From positions 1 through 64,000 of the forward strand of contig CACMXJ010000002.1 of assembly GCA_902617625.1 (NCBI GenBank): 64,000 bases of DNA. Reading direction: 5' to 3'. Source of the DNA: an uncultured Pelagibacteraceae bacterium (GTDB taxonomy: Bacteria; Pseudomonadota; Alphaproteobacteria; Pelagibacterales; Pelagibacteraceae). Positions 35,648 through 44,390 of this stretch are shown one piece after another (within the stretch, counting starts at the first letter, position 1; every line of letters begins with the position of its first letter). The notes under the pieces are model-generated. The model saw nothing but the letters and a program-made list of their open reading frames with translations, ran no database searches and was not told the origin of the DNA. The translations under genes were made by a program, and so were the position numbers.

Positions 35648-36537
35648 TGGACTGGGATAAACTTAAAATTTTTCATGCAGTTGCAGAAGCAGGAAGTTTT
35701 ACTAATGCAACTATAAATTTAAATCTTAGTCAATCAGCAATAAGTAGACAAATTCAATCTTTGGAACAAGACTTAAAAGTTCAATTATTTGAAAGACACG
35801 CAAGAGGTCTTACGCTCACCGAAAATGGAGAGTATGTATTTAAGACTGCACACGAAGTTATAAGTAAACTCAAAGAAGTGGAAACTTCACTAGGAGATCA
35901 AAAAAATAAACCAACAGGAAAATTGACAATTACAACAGTTAGAAGTTTTGGAACTCATTGGTTAACACCTAGAATTGAGGAATTTATGCGGTTAAATCCC
36001 GAGGTTGAAATTGAGTTGATTTTTGAGGATAAGGAGTTGGACTTAAGTACAAGACAAGCAGATATTGGTATTTTTATGAGAAGACCTAAACAATTAAATT
36101 ATATTCAAAAAAAGCTCATAGATCTAAAATATTATATTTATGGATCTAACAAATATTTAGAAAAATATGGTATGCCAAAAACTGTGATTGACTTAAATAA
36201 ACACAAATTCATATCATTTGGCAAAGGAGCACCTTCACCAGTTTATAATCCAGAGTGGGCATTAAAGTTAGGGATGCATGACGGAAAAAAAAGAAAACCT
36301 ATAATGAAGGTTAACAGTGTTATGGGACTTTTATTAGCTGTGGAGTCTGGAGTAGGTCTAGCAGCGTTGCCCGAATATTTAGTGAGTAATTCAGCTAATA
36401 TTATTAAAGTTTTACCTAAATCTGAGGGACCAATCACAGAGGCACACTTCGTTTATCCACAATCTTTAAAAAACACAGCCAGAGTTCAGGCTTTTAGGAA
36501 CTTTTTATTCAGCAAAATAGGCGACTGGAAGTCTTAG
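35647..36537 (+). CDS. LysR-family transcriptional regulator
   Basis: A 296-residue regulator with an N-terminal winged helix-turn-helix (residues 2-60, FHAVAEAGSFTNATINLNLSQSAISRQIQSLE) and a C-terminal effector domain. Its start overlaps the acuI stop by one base, so it may control acuI and folE rather than a divergent partner. The effector is unknown. Confidence 0.93.
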   Translation: MDWDKLKIFHAVAEAGSFTNATINLNLSQSAISRQIQSLEQDLKVQLFERHARGLTLTENGEYVFKTAHEVISKLKEVETSLGDQKNKPTGKLTITTVRSFGTHWLTPRIEEFMRLNPEVEIELIFEDKELDLSTRQADIGIFMRRPKQLNYIQKKLIDLKYYIYGSNKYLEKYGMPKTVIDLNKHKFISFGKGAPSPVYNPEWALKLGMHDGKKRKPIMKVNSVMGLLLAVESGVGLAALPEYLVSNSANIIKVLPKSEGPITEAHFVYPQSLKNTARVQAFRNFLFSKIGDWKS

Positions 36538-36560
36538 TTAGCCTGCGACATCTTTGCGAT

Positions 36561-36593
36561 TGATAATCATTCTCAATGAGAATAGTTCTCATT
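36561..36593. promoter_or_regulatory. Two adjacent Fur-like boxes upstream of the iron transporter
   Basis: Two 7-1-7 elements lie side by side: TGATAAT-C-ATTCTCA (36561-36575) and TGAGAAT-A-GTTCTCA (36577-36591). The first fits the Fur motif TGATAAT-N-ATTATCA with one mismatch, the second is a related diverged box. A perfect 8-base inverted repeat AATGAGAA / TTCTCATT spans 36575-36593. They sit 15-45 bases before the iron-binding protein start. Consistent with iron repression by a Fur-family regulator. Confidence 0.72.
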
Positions 36594-36605
36594 CTCAATT
36601 AAATC

Positions 36606-37655
36606 ATGCGGAAGAATGGAGAAATAATAAAAAAAATATCAATTTTTGCATTGATAGCATCTTTATTTGCCTCATCAGTTGTGATGGCAAATGAGGTGAA
36701 TGTTTTTAATGCAAGACATTATAAAGCAGATGGTGAACTTTATTCTAAGTTTACAAATATGACGGGCATTAAAGTCAATTTGATAAACGGAAAATCAGGT
36801 GCTTTAGAAAAAAGAATTCTAAGTGAGGGTGCTGATTCTTCTGCTGACTTATATATTACAGCTGATGCTGGAAGATGTGGAGCGATGGATGCAAAAGGTG
36901 CACTTCAAAGTGGTTTAACATCAGCAGCAATCAAAGATGCTGTACCAAAAACTTTTAGAACAAATAAATGGGTTGGAATAGCTAAGAGAGCAAGAATAAT
37001 TTATTATTCGCCGGAGAGAGTTACAGGTGCAGAACTATCTGGAATGACTTATGAAGGTTTAGCTGATCCTAAGTGGAAAGGTAGATTAGTAATTAGAAAA
37101 TCTAGCAATATTTATAATAAGTCTTTAGTAGCATCATTAATTAAAAATAATGGAAAAAAAGCTACAGCTGAATGGGCTGAAGGAGTTGTTGCAAACATGG
37201 CAAGAACACCTACAGGTAATGATAGAGCTCAAATTATGGCAGTTGCAGCAGGAGAAGCCGATATTGCTGTAGCTAATACTTATTATCTAGCACTTATGTT
37301 GTCTGGTAAAAAAGGTGCAGAGCAACAAGAAGCAGCTAAGAAAGTTAAAGCTTTCTTCCCTAATCAAAATGATAGAGGAACACACATGAATGTTAGTTGT
37401 GCAGCTTTAGTCAAAGGTGCTCCTAATAAAACTAACGCTATCAAGCTTGTAGAGTTTTTACTTACTCCACAATCTCAAGAGCATTTTACTAACAATACTT
37501 TTGAGTTTCCAATGATTAACGGTGTTTCACCAAGTCCATTAGTAGTAAATAACTTAGGATTAGATTTCAAACAAGATATGAAAACTAAGTTAGCTTCTTA
37601 TGGAAAAAATCAGGCTGCTGCAGTAGAAGTAATGACTGCCGCTGGTTGGAAGTGA
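36606..37655 (+). CDS. fbpA: Ferric iron ABC transporter, periplasmic binding protein
   Basis: A 349-residue iron-binding protein of the FbpA/FutA/AfuA family. A signal peptide covers about residues 1-28, with cleavage near VMANEVN. The mature part begins with VNVFNARHY and carries tyrosines in NTYYLALMLS, typical Fe(III) ligands. It is controlled by the Fur-like boxes upstream. The stop is followed after 2 bases by a cysteine-rich microprotein gene, then the permease and ATPase genes. It is a clear, complete FutABC-type operon. Confidence 0.94.
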   Translation: MRKNGEIIKKISIFALIASLFASSVVMANEVNVFNARHYKADGELYSKFTNMTGIKVNLINGKSGALEKRILSEGADSSADLYITADAGRCGAMDAKGALQSGLTSAAIKDAVPKTFRTNKWVGIAKRARIIYYSPERVTGAELSGMTYEGLADPKWKGRLVIRKSSNIYNKSLVASLIKNNGKKATAEWAEGVVANMARTPTGNDRAQIMAVAAGEADIAVANTYYLALMLSGKKGAEQQEAAKKVKAFFPNQNDRGTHMNVSCAALVKGAPNKTNAIKLVEFLLTPQSQEHFTNNTFEFPMINGVSPSPLVVNNLGLDFKQDMKTKLASYGKNQAAAVEVMTAAGWK

Positions 37656-37657
37656 CA

Positions 37658-37828
37658 ATGAAACAAGAAAAAAAATTTATTTCAGAGATTGATTTAAATA
37701 AATCTTCCAAGGCATGTTCCCCATGTATTATGGAGTGTAAAAAAATCGATCAAAGAATAAATAAAAGAAAACTAGAAGAAATCGAACCTAAGGAAGTTCC
37801 GCATCTCCTTAAAGTTTTCGATTTTTAA
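37658..37828 (+). CDS. CxxCxxxC microprotein in the iron uptake operon, 56 residues
   Basis: An ATG 2 bases after the fbpA stop begins a 56-residue protein with ACSPCIMECKKIDQR, three cysteines spaced CxxCxxxC, in a very basic sequence. The end (EVPHLLKVFDF) is hydrophobic. A longer frame starts within fbpA (37646), but the ATG at 37658 keeps normal spacing. It is too short for a catalytic domain. The position suggests a metal-binding or regulatory role in iron uptake, such as iron or haem delivery. No family recognised. Confidence 0.65.
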   Translation: MKQEKKFISEIDLNKSSKACSPCIMECKKIDQRINKRKLEEIEPKEVPHLLKVFDF

Positions 37829-37839
37829 TTTTTCTTTCC

Positions 37840-37875
37840 GGTGTCCATCGTAAATGGAGATTTATGGTGGACACT
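37840..37875 (+). promoter_or_regulatory. Long intergenic hairpin before the iron permease gene
   Basis: A 15-pair stem (37841-37855 with 37860-37874), including two G-U wobbles, closed by the tetraloop GGAG. A further wobble pair extends it to 37840/37875. No T-tract follows, so it is unlikely to be a terminator. It separates the fbpA/microprotein part from the permease and ATPase genes. A role in mRNA processing or stability is plausible but inferred. Confidence 0.6.
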
Positions 37876-37941
37876 AAATTTGATACACTTAATAAACATT
37901 AATTACTTTTCCAAAAAAAATTAATATAATATAAAATTTAA

Positions 37942-39567
37942 ATGTATAAATTTTTTAACATATGGTTTTTTTTCTCATTATTAGTTTCAATATTTGTTAT
38001 AATTCCAATAATTACTGTATTTACAAGTTTCTTTGAAGAAACTTCAAATTATTATGATCTTTTAAAAAATACATTTTTAATCGAGTACATTTTTAATTCA
38101 TCAGTATTATTAATATGTGTTCTTGTTTTGACATTTATTATAGGCACTAGTTCAGCTTATTTGGTATCTTTTTTTGATTTTCCATTTTCTAATTTTTTTA
38201 AATGGGCGTTAATTTTATCTTTTGCAGTACCGCCTTATATTTATGCATATTCATTAACTGCTTTTTTTGAAAATTATGGCACTGCATATACAATCTTAAA
38301 AAATCTTTTTGGAGAAGGAAGTTATAACCAATACATTCCTAAATTTGACGGCATGTTAGGCGCAATATTATCTATCTCTTTCTCTTTGTTTGCATATGTT
38401 TATATTTTAGCCAGGGCCTCATTTTTATACCAATCTCAAAGTCTTATTGATCTAGGAAAAAACTTAGGTTTTTCAAAATTTGAATCTTTTTACAAGATAA
38501 TACTTCCTGCAGCTCGGCCTGCAATAGTTGCTGGACTATCTTTAGTTGCGATGGAAACTTTAGCAGAATTTGGTGCAGTTGATTTTTTTTCAATCAATAC
38601 TCTTACAACTGGAATCTATAATTCCTGGATAGCTTTTGATGATTTAGCCTTTGCAAATAGAATATCCTTTTTCTTGTTATTATTTATTTTCGCATTATTT
38701 ATTTTGGAGAATTTTTCCAGAAAAAACGCAAGGTATCATTTTAATTCTCGAGGAGGATTTAAACAAAAAGAAAAGATTAAACTTATTGGAAATAAATCTT
38801 TATATGCATTTTCATATTGTTTTTTAATATTCTTTTTTAGTTTTTTATTTCCGTTACTCCAAATGATGTATTGGACAATAAAATTTCCAGAAAATTTATT
38901 TGATTTAAAAATTTTTGAACTTTTAACAAATACTCTTTACGTTGTAATATTGTCTAGCTTTGTTTTAATTTTATTCTCATTAATATCTAATTATGGAAAT
39001 AGAGTTTCTAAAAATAAAGTCTTAAATGTTTTATCAACTTTATCTATTTCAGGATATGCAATTCCAGGAGTTATTTTGGCTATAGCATTTATAAGTTTTA
39101 TTGCATGGTTTGATAACAGCATAATTAAATCTTTGGGATTTGACTCTATCAAGAAAGTTTTTATTGGCTCTATTTTAGGATTAGTATTAGTTTATTTTGT
39201 AAGATTTTACTCTTTAGCATTTAATGGAATAAAATCAGGATATGAAAAAATAAATATATCTGTTGATGAAAGTGCATACTTACTTGGTTACTCAAAAAGA
39301 AAGACCTTTATGAATATTCACATTCCTTTCTTAAGAAATTCCTTATTATTTATAGTTATTTTAATTTCATTAGAGATAATTAGGGAATTACCTATAACAT
39401 TAATCTTAAGACCTTTTAATTTTGAAACTTTTGCAACTACAGCATATATTTCTGCCTCGGAGGATTTATTAGAGGCAGCTGCTGTGCCTTCTTTATTTTT
39501 GATATTAATTGCATCTTTATTCATTATAATTAGCTCAAAATATATTTTAAGAGAAAACAATGAGTAA
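37942..39567 (+). CDS. fbpB: Ferric iron ABC transporter permease (FbpB/FutB-like)
   Basis: A 541-residue membrane protein with about twelve hydrophobic spans in two permease units. The two cytoplasmic EAA-like loops are IDLGKNLGFSKFESFYKIILPAARP and VDESAYLLGYSKRKTFMNIHIPFLR. This is the double-permease form typical of iron (Fbp/Fut) systems. It overlaps the ATPase gene by 8 bases. Confidence 0.93.
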   Translation: MYKFFNIWFFFSLLVSIFVIIPIITVFTSFFEETSNYYDLLKNTFLIEYIFNSSVLLICVLVLTFIIGTSSAYLVSFFDFPFSNFFKWALILSFAVPPYIYAYSLTAFFENYGTAYTILKNLFGEGSYNQYIPKFDGMLGAILSISFSLFAYVYILARASFLYQSQSLIDLGKNLGFSKFESFYKIILPAARPAIVAGLSLVAMETLAEFGAVDFFSINTLTTGIYNSWIAFDDLAFANRISFFLLLFIFALFILENFSRKNARYHFNSRGGFKQKEKIKLIGNKSLYAFSYCFLIFFFSFLFPLLQMMYWTIKFPENLFDLKIFELLTNTLYVVILSSFVLILFSLISNYGNRVSKNKVLNVLSTLSISGYAIPGVILAIAFISFIAWFDNSIIKSLGFDSIKKVFIGSILGLVLVYFVRFYSLAFNGIKSGYEKINISVDESAYLLGYSKRKTFMNIHIPFLRNSLLFIVILISLEIIRELPITLILRPFNFETFATTAYISASEDLLEAAAVPSLFLILIASLFIIISSKYILRENNE

Positions 39568-40621
39568 AAATTTTTTTGAAGTAAAAAATGTTGATTTTAA
39601 AGTTGGAGGCAAAACAAAAGTAGCCAATGTGTCTTTTGCCATTGAAAATGAGGGAGATATTATATGTCTTCTAGGTCCGTCAGGAATTGGTAAAACTACA
39701 ATTTTAAGAACAATTGCTGGCTTAGAAAAAATTGAAAGGGGAGCAATAGAGTTAAAAGGAAATGTATTATCTTCAAATCAAATAAATGTTGAGCCTGAAA
39801 ACAGAAATATATCACTTGCTTTTCAAGAAAACAGTTTATTCCCACATTATACTGTAGAAAAAAATATATTATTAGGCGCCGATAGAAATAAAGATAAAAA
39901 AGATAAAAATGTAAACTTTCAAGAAATTATTGATCTACTCGATATCTCTTTAATTTTAAATAAATTTCCACATGAAATTAGCGCTGGAGAAGCTCAAAGA
40001 GCTTCACTTGCGAGATCTTTAATCACTAATCCAGACCTACTATTATTAGATGAACCATTATCAAATGTTGATCAAAGTTTTAAAGAAGAAATACAGGAAA
40101 AATTAAAAAAAATATTAAAGAGTTCAAAAATTACTACAATAATTGTAACTCATGACTCTTACGAAGCATTTTATTTAGGATCAAAATGTGGAATTATTTT
40201 AAATCAGGAACTCAAACAATTTGACGATCCATATAATGTTTATCATTTACCCAACTCAATAGAGGTAGTTAATTTTTTAAATAGAGGCATCCTAATTCCT
40301 GCAGAGGTTACAAGTCCTAAAAGTTTAGAAAATAAAGATCTTGGAACAATTACGGGTAATTTTAATAAACCTTTTCCAATAGGATCAAAAGTAAAACTTT
40401 TGGTTCAACCAGAGGACTTACATCACGATGACCAAAGTAATTTAAAGTTTGAAGTAATAGATAGAAAGTTTAGGGGCACAAATTTTATCTACACTCTCAA
40501 AACGCCAAGTAATTTATTAATTCCAGTTTTTGTTCACTCTCATCATATTCACCAACACGAGGAGAATGAAAAATTTGGCATAAAAAGACCAATTCATATT
40601 GATCATATTGTTTGCTTCTAA
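39560..40621 (+). CDS. fbpC: Ferric iron ABC transporter ATP-binding protein (FbpC/FutC-like)
   Basis: A 353-residue ATPase with Walker A GPSGIGKTT near residue 36, Walker B LLLLDEPLSNVD and H-loop VTHDSYEA. The signature is ISAGEAQRASLARSL rather than LSGGQQQR, a mild degeneration. A TOBE-like C-terminal domain (from about residue 250) is present. It closes the iron operon with the permease. The odd signature still keeps the essential serine, so it is probably active. Confidence 0.92.
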   Translation: MSKNFFEVKNVDFKVGGKTKVANVSFAIENEGDIICLLGPSGIGKTTILRTIAGLEKIERGAIELKGNVLSSNQINVEPENRNISLAFQENSLFPHYTVEKNILLGADRNKDKKDKNVNFQEIIDLLDISLILNKFPHEISAGEAQRASLARSLITNPDLLLLDEPLSNVDQSFKEEIQEKLKKILKSSKITTIIVTHDSYEAFYLGSKCGIILNQELKQFDDPYNVYHLPNSIEVVNFLNRGILIPAEVTSPKSLENKDLGTITGNFNKPFPIGSKVKLLVQPEDLHHDDQSNLKFEVIDRKFRGTNFIYTLKTPSNLLIPVFVHSHHIHQHEENEKFGIKRPIHIDHIVCF

Positions 40622-40636
40622 TAAAAACTCTCTAAA

Positions 40637-41332
40637 ATGAATAATAAATTTACAGTTTTTTTAAAGGGTATTTTTGATGTTAGCCCACTGATGATACCAG
40701 TTGTTCCATTTGGTTTAATTTTTGGGGTTCTTTCAATCGATATTGGATTTAGCCCAATAGAAACAATGGGAATGTCATTAATAGTCTTTGGTGGTGCTTC
40801 ACAAATTGTTTTACTCCAATTATTTTCAGGAGGTGCCTCATCTTTAGTTATAATAAGTTCAGTTGGAGCAGTGAACTCAAGACATCTTTTGTATGGAGCT
40901 GTTGTTTCTGAGCATTTATCAGATTTAAAACTTGTTTGGAAAATTGTAATCTCATATTTTTTAGTTGATCAAGCTTTTGCAAGATCAAATGAATATTTTA
41001 AAAAAAATAAAGATAAACATAAATATTTTCATTTATTTGGTGGTGGTATCACTTGTTGGGTTATTTGGCAGACAACCACTTTTTTAGGAATTGTTTTGGG
41101 AGCTTTTATTCCTGAAAAACTAGGCTTAAGTTTTGCAGTACCGTTAACTTTTTTAGCATTACTGGTTAATGATTTTAGAAAATTAATAAATGTAATTGTG
41201 ATAATTATCTCAGGATTAGTGGCAACGTTTGGATTTAATTATGTTCCTTATAAAGCATATGTAATTGTTGCCGGAGTAACTGCTTTAGTTACTGCAGCAA
41301 TTTTAACTAAGTTGAATAAAAAAAATGAGTAA
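40637..41332 (+). CDS. azlC: Branched-chain amino acid exporter subunit AzlC-like
   Basis: A 231-residue membrane protein with about six to seven spans. The N-terminal MIPVVPFGLIFGVLSIDIG and GGASQIVLLQLFSGGAS segment are AzlC hallmarks. Together with AzlD it makes a branched-chain or neutral amino acid exporter. It starts 15 bases after the iron ATPase and overlaps azlD by 8 bases. Confidence 0.92.
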   Translation: MNNKFTVFLKGIFDVSPLMIPVVPFGLIFGVLSIDIGFSPIETMGMSLIVFGGASQIVLLQLFSGGASSLVIISSVGAVNSRHLLYGAVVSEHLSDLKLVWKIVISYFLVDQAFARSNEYFKKNKDKHKYFHLFGGGITCWVIWQTTTFLGIVLGAFIPEKLGLSFAVPLTFLALLVNDFRKLINVIVIIISGLVATFGFNYVPYKAYVIVAGVTALVTAAILTKLNKKNE

Positions 41333-41639
41333 CTGGCTATTAATTATATACTGTGGTTTGATAACTTTTTTGACAAGGTTTTCAATGATTGCATTATTAA
41401 AGAAAGAAATGTTCAATGATAGAATAAGAGAAATTCTCTCTTTTGTGCCTTCAGCAATTTTTCCTGCAATTATATTTCCTGCTATTTTTTTGGATAATTC
41501 TGGAGATTTCCAATTAGAAAACAATCCAAAAATAATGGCAGCAATAATTGCAATGTTAATTGGAATAATAAGTCAAAATATTATTGCGACAATTATCTCA
41601 GGGCTAGCTTCGTATTGGTTTTTAATTTTTATGGTATAA
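41325..41639 (+). CDS. azlD: AzlD-family small transport subunit
   Basis: A 104-residue protein with four hydrophobic spans. The sequence LLIIYCGLITFLTRFSMIAL and LSFVPSAIFPAIIFPAIF match AzlD. It overlaps azlC by 8 bases. Partners with AzlC for export. Confidence 0.9.
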   Translation: MSNWLLIIYCGLITFLTRFSMIALLKKEMFNDRIREILSFVPSAIFPAIIFPAIFLDNSGDFQLENNPKIMAAIIAMLIGIISQNIIATIISGLASYWFLIFMV

Positions 41640-41645
41640 AGAGTT

Positions 41646-42035
41646 ATGAGAAAAATTTTAATATCAATTTTCTTTTTATTTTCATTAAGTGCAAATGCAA
41701 TGGAAAAAGAAACAACTTTTAAAAAAGAGTTATTTAATAAAGCTCAATCAGATGGAAAAATTGTAGTAATCAGCTCTTGGATAAAATATTGCCCATCATG
41801 TGCTGGTCAAATGAAAATTCTTCAGAATGCAAAAAATAAAGGTGAATTATTAGACATTAAATTTGATAATATTGAATATTTTTCATTCGATGTGACTAAA
41901 AAGGAAATCTCTAATTTTTTTGATGTACAATATCAAACAACATTAATAATTTTTAAAGGTAATCAAGAAGTTTATCGAAGTATTGGTGAAACAACCGAAG
42001 ATTTAATTTATGAAGCATTAAAAGCTTCAATTTAA
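41646..42035 (+). CDS. Periplasmic thioredoxin-like protein
   Basis: A 129-residue protein with a signal peptide (residues 3-18, ILISIFFLFSLSANA) and a thioredoxin-like fold containing KYCPSCAGQM, a CPSC redox site near residue 50. It is likely a periplasmic disulfide or thiol-handling protein, or a heavy-metal-linked redox protein. It is 6 bases after azlD, but a link to that exporter is not clear. Confidence 0.78.
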   Translation: MRKILISIFFLFSLSANAMEKETTFKKELFNKAQSDGKIVVISSWIKYCPSCAGQMKILQNAKNKGELLDIKFDNIEYFSFDVTKKEISNFFDVQYQTTLIIFKGNQEVYRSIGETTEDLIYEALKASI

Positions 42036-42036
42036 A

Positions 42037-42717
42037 CTAGGCACCTAAATTAATATTTTTTGCAACGTTAAAATCAATTTCGGTGGGTTTTTTTAGATTT
42101 AGATTGTTCATTAGCTCAACATATTCATCTACACTACTAACCTGTAATCTTGGATTTTGTTTTTTTTCTTTACCAATAGTACTCACTTTCTCTCCTTTAT
42201 AATCATGAGCAGGATATAAAAAAGTTTCATCAGGAAGTTTTAACAGTTTATTAAAAATTGAGTTATATGCATCTTTCGAGTCTCCATTTTGAAAATCAGT
42301 TCTACCTGTTCCATTTATCAGCAATGTGTCACCAGAAAAAAGATAATTATCCATCAAAAAACTATAACTATCTGAAGTATGACCCGGGGTATACATTGCT
42401 TTAATTTTTAAATTTTCTAAATTTATGTATTCATCATCTTTTACTTTAATTTCAACAGCATCAGCTGGAGTATGATCGCCCATTATTGTGGAGCATTTCG
42501 TAATGTCTTTTAATTTTGAAGCACCTGTCACATGATCAGCGTGTATATGTGTGTCAATTACTTTTACTAATCTTAAATCTAATTCTTTTAATAAAATTAT
42601 GTAATCTTTTACGTTTTCTAAAACTGGATCAATTATTAAAGCTTCTCTTCCTTTGGATGAGGCAATTAGGTATGTGTATGTGCTAGATTTTTGATCAAAT
42701 AGTTGTTTAAAAATCAT
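42037..42717 (-). CDS. MBL-fold hydrolase, persulfide dioxygenase (ETHE1)-like
   Basis: A 226-residue metallo-beta-lactamase-fold protein. DTHIHADHVTGASKL provides the metal motif, preceded by VIDPVLENVKDY and followed by TPGHTSDSYSFL, GDTLLINGTGRTDF and YPAHDYKGE, which is the pattern of persulfide dioxygenases (ETHE1). These oxidise glutathione persulfide to sulfite. A glyoxalase II role is less likely. It ends one base after the convergent thioredoxin-like stop. Confidence 0.85.
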   Translation of the reverse strand: MIFKQLFDQKSSTYTYLIASSKGREALIIDPVLENVKDYIILLKELDLRLVKVIDTHIHADHVTGASKLKDITKCSTIMGDHTPADAVEIKVKDDEYINLENLKIKAMYTPGHTSDSYSFLMDNYLFSGDTLLINGTGRTDFQNGDSKDAYNSIFNKLLKLPDETFLYPAHDYKGEKVSTIGKEKKQNPRLQVSSVDEYVELMNNLNLKKPTEIDFNVAKNINLGA

Positions 42718-42739
42718 AACTAAACATTATCATATAAGA

Positions 42740-43177
42740 ATGGAATCCACTACATTTGATTGGTCTTGTTCACACACATGGAAACAAAGTGCTAAAAATA
42801 CTGCGTGGTGTTTACTTGGGTGTTCGATTGGAGATTTTGGAACAATTTTATTTTTTCAATTGACTAAAATACCATTCCCGGTTTTAGCCATTATGATATT
42901 AGCAATCATAAATGGGTTGATTACAAGTATAATTTTAGAAACAATTATTTTAATCCGTCAAAATTTGGAATTTAATAAAGCTTTAAAAACAGCACTAGGC
43001 ATGAGTTTTATTTCAATGATAAGCATGGAAACCACAATGAATTTAACTGATTATTTTTTAACTGGTGGAGCAATATTAACCTGGTGGGTTGTACCTTTGA
43101 TGCTTATTGTGGGTTTTTTAACACCATGGCCATATAATTATTGGAGATTAAAAAAATATGGCATCAGTTGTCATTAA
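42740..43177 (+). CDS. DUF4396 family membrane protein
   Basis: A 145-residue protein with about four spans. KNTAWCLLGCSIGDFGTILF and the C-terminal WPYNYWRLKKYGISCH are characteristic of DUF4396. Cysteines and histidines near the ends (CSHTW, SCH) suggest a metal site, as in some copper-linked membrane proteins. It overlaps the methyltransferase gene by 20 bases. Confidence 0.82.
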   Translation: MESTTFDWSCSHTWKQSAKNTAWCLLGCSIGDFGTILFFQLTKIPFPVLAIMILAIINGLITSIILETIILIRQNLEFNKALKTALGMSFISMISMETTMNLTDYFLTGGAILTWWVVPLMLIVGFLTPWPYNYWRLKKYGISCH

Positions 43178-43868
43178 AAATTGGGACAATAAAACTTGGT
43201 TATCTTCACAAAATTATATTAATTCATTTAATAATTTTTTAATCAAAAATACCCAAATTAATTCAAATTTTAAAATTTTAGATATTGGTTGTGGAAGAGG
43301 GAAGATTTTAGGTTCTTTAAAATCAAGATTAAAACTTAAATATAAACCTTTAGGCGTAGATATTGTTAATCACAAAGATAGAGATAAAAGAATTAAATTT
43401 AAGAAAGCAAATATTTTAAATCTATCTTTGAGAAAAAGTCAAAAGTTTGATTTAATTTTGATTAAACAAACAATTCATTTAATAAAATTAAGTAAGGTAA
43501 AAAAATTATTAAAATCATTAGAAAAAATATTAAATACAAAAGGTAAAATTATAATTTTTTCTTTAGATACAGAAAACAACGAAATTCCAACTTTTAAATT
43601 AATGAAACTAAAACTTAATAGATCTCTTATAAGAGATAAAAAAATATTTAAGATTATTACAGATTTATATCCTCAAAGAATTAAAAAAAAATTTATTTTT
43701 AATGTCAGAATAAGCAAAAAGAAATATCTCGATATGATTAAAAATAGATATATTTCTACGTTAATACCTTTATCAAAAAAACAACTGATACAAGGTATTC
43801 AAGAAATCGAATTAAATTATAGAAATAAGTTAAAATTTAAAGACAAATTAACTTGTATTATTTTATAA
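43158..43868 (+). CDS. Class I SAM-dependent methyltransferase
   Basis: A 236-residue enzyme with motif I ILDIGCGRGKILGSL near residue 40 and FDLILIKQTIHLIKLSKV as motif IV/post-I. Its base composition is even more A- and K-rich than its neighbours. Substrate unknown, small molecule or lipid. It overlaps both neighbours (20 bases with DUF4396, 6 bases with the opposite cytochrome b561). Confidence 0.8.
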   Translation: MASVVIKNWDNKTWLSSQNYINSFNNFLIKNTQINSNFKILDIGCGRGKILGSLKSRLKLKYKPLGVDIVNHKDRDKRIKFKKANILNLSLRKSQKFDLILIKQTIHLIKLSKVKKLLKSLEKILNTKGKIIIFSLDTENNEIPTFKLMKLKLNRSLIRDKKIFKIITDLYPQRIKKKFIFNVRISKKKYLDMIKNRYISTLIPLSKKQLIQGIQEIELNYRNKLKFKDKLTCIIL

Positions 43869-44390
43869 AATTCTTTTAAGCAAATTTTCTTTAAACAATA
43901 TTTTATGAATTAAAACAGCAAAAATGTGTAAAGATATTAATGCGATAAGTGTATAATTGCCTAGAATATGAATTTCATAAAATATTTCTGCTAATTCAAA
44001 ATTATCTTGAATTTCAAGATTGAAAAAAAACATATTAAGCTCTTCACCGTTATATAATTTTTTTAGAGCACCCGAAATTGTTATCATTAAAATTGAAATA
44101 TATAAAAACACATGATTTAATTTTGCAATTATTTTTTGCCCAGGAAAAATATTATTATTTAAGTTTGGGGTTGGATTAAAAGTTTTATATATGAGCCTTA
44201 ATATAGTTAAATAAAATATACTTATACCGACTGCAACATGAATATTTTCTATGGTTAATCTTTTTTCACTGAAATCCATGTCTACTAGATACATACCTAG
44301 AGGAATTTGAATTATTAATACTGCGGCACTTAACCAATGAAATATTTTTGAAATAGCTCCATATTCTGTTAGAGTGTTTTTTAATCGCAT
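43863..44390 (-). CDS. Cytochrome b561-type membrane protein
   Basis: A 175-residue membrane protein with four spans and haem-ligand histidines: KIFHWLSAAVLI, ENIHVAVGI, LNHVFLYISI, and IHILGNYTLIALISLHIFAVL. These fit bacterial cytochrome b561, which passes electrons between the quinone pool and periplasmic acceptors. It is back-to-back with cytochrome c556, start codons touching (CAT|ATG), a common functional pair. Confidence 0.88.
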   Translation of the reverse strand: MRLKNTLTEYGAISKIFHWLSAAVLIIQIPLGMYLVDMDFSEKRLTIENIHVAVGISIFYLTILRLIYKTFNPTPNLNNNIFPGQKIIAKLNHVFLYISILMITISGALKKLYNGEELNMFFFNLEIQDNFELAEIFYEIHILGNYTLIALISLHIFAVLIHKILFKENLLKRIL

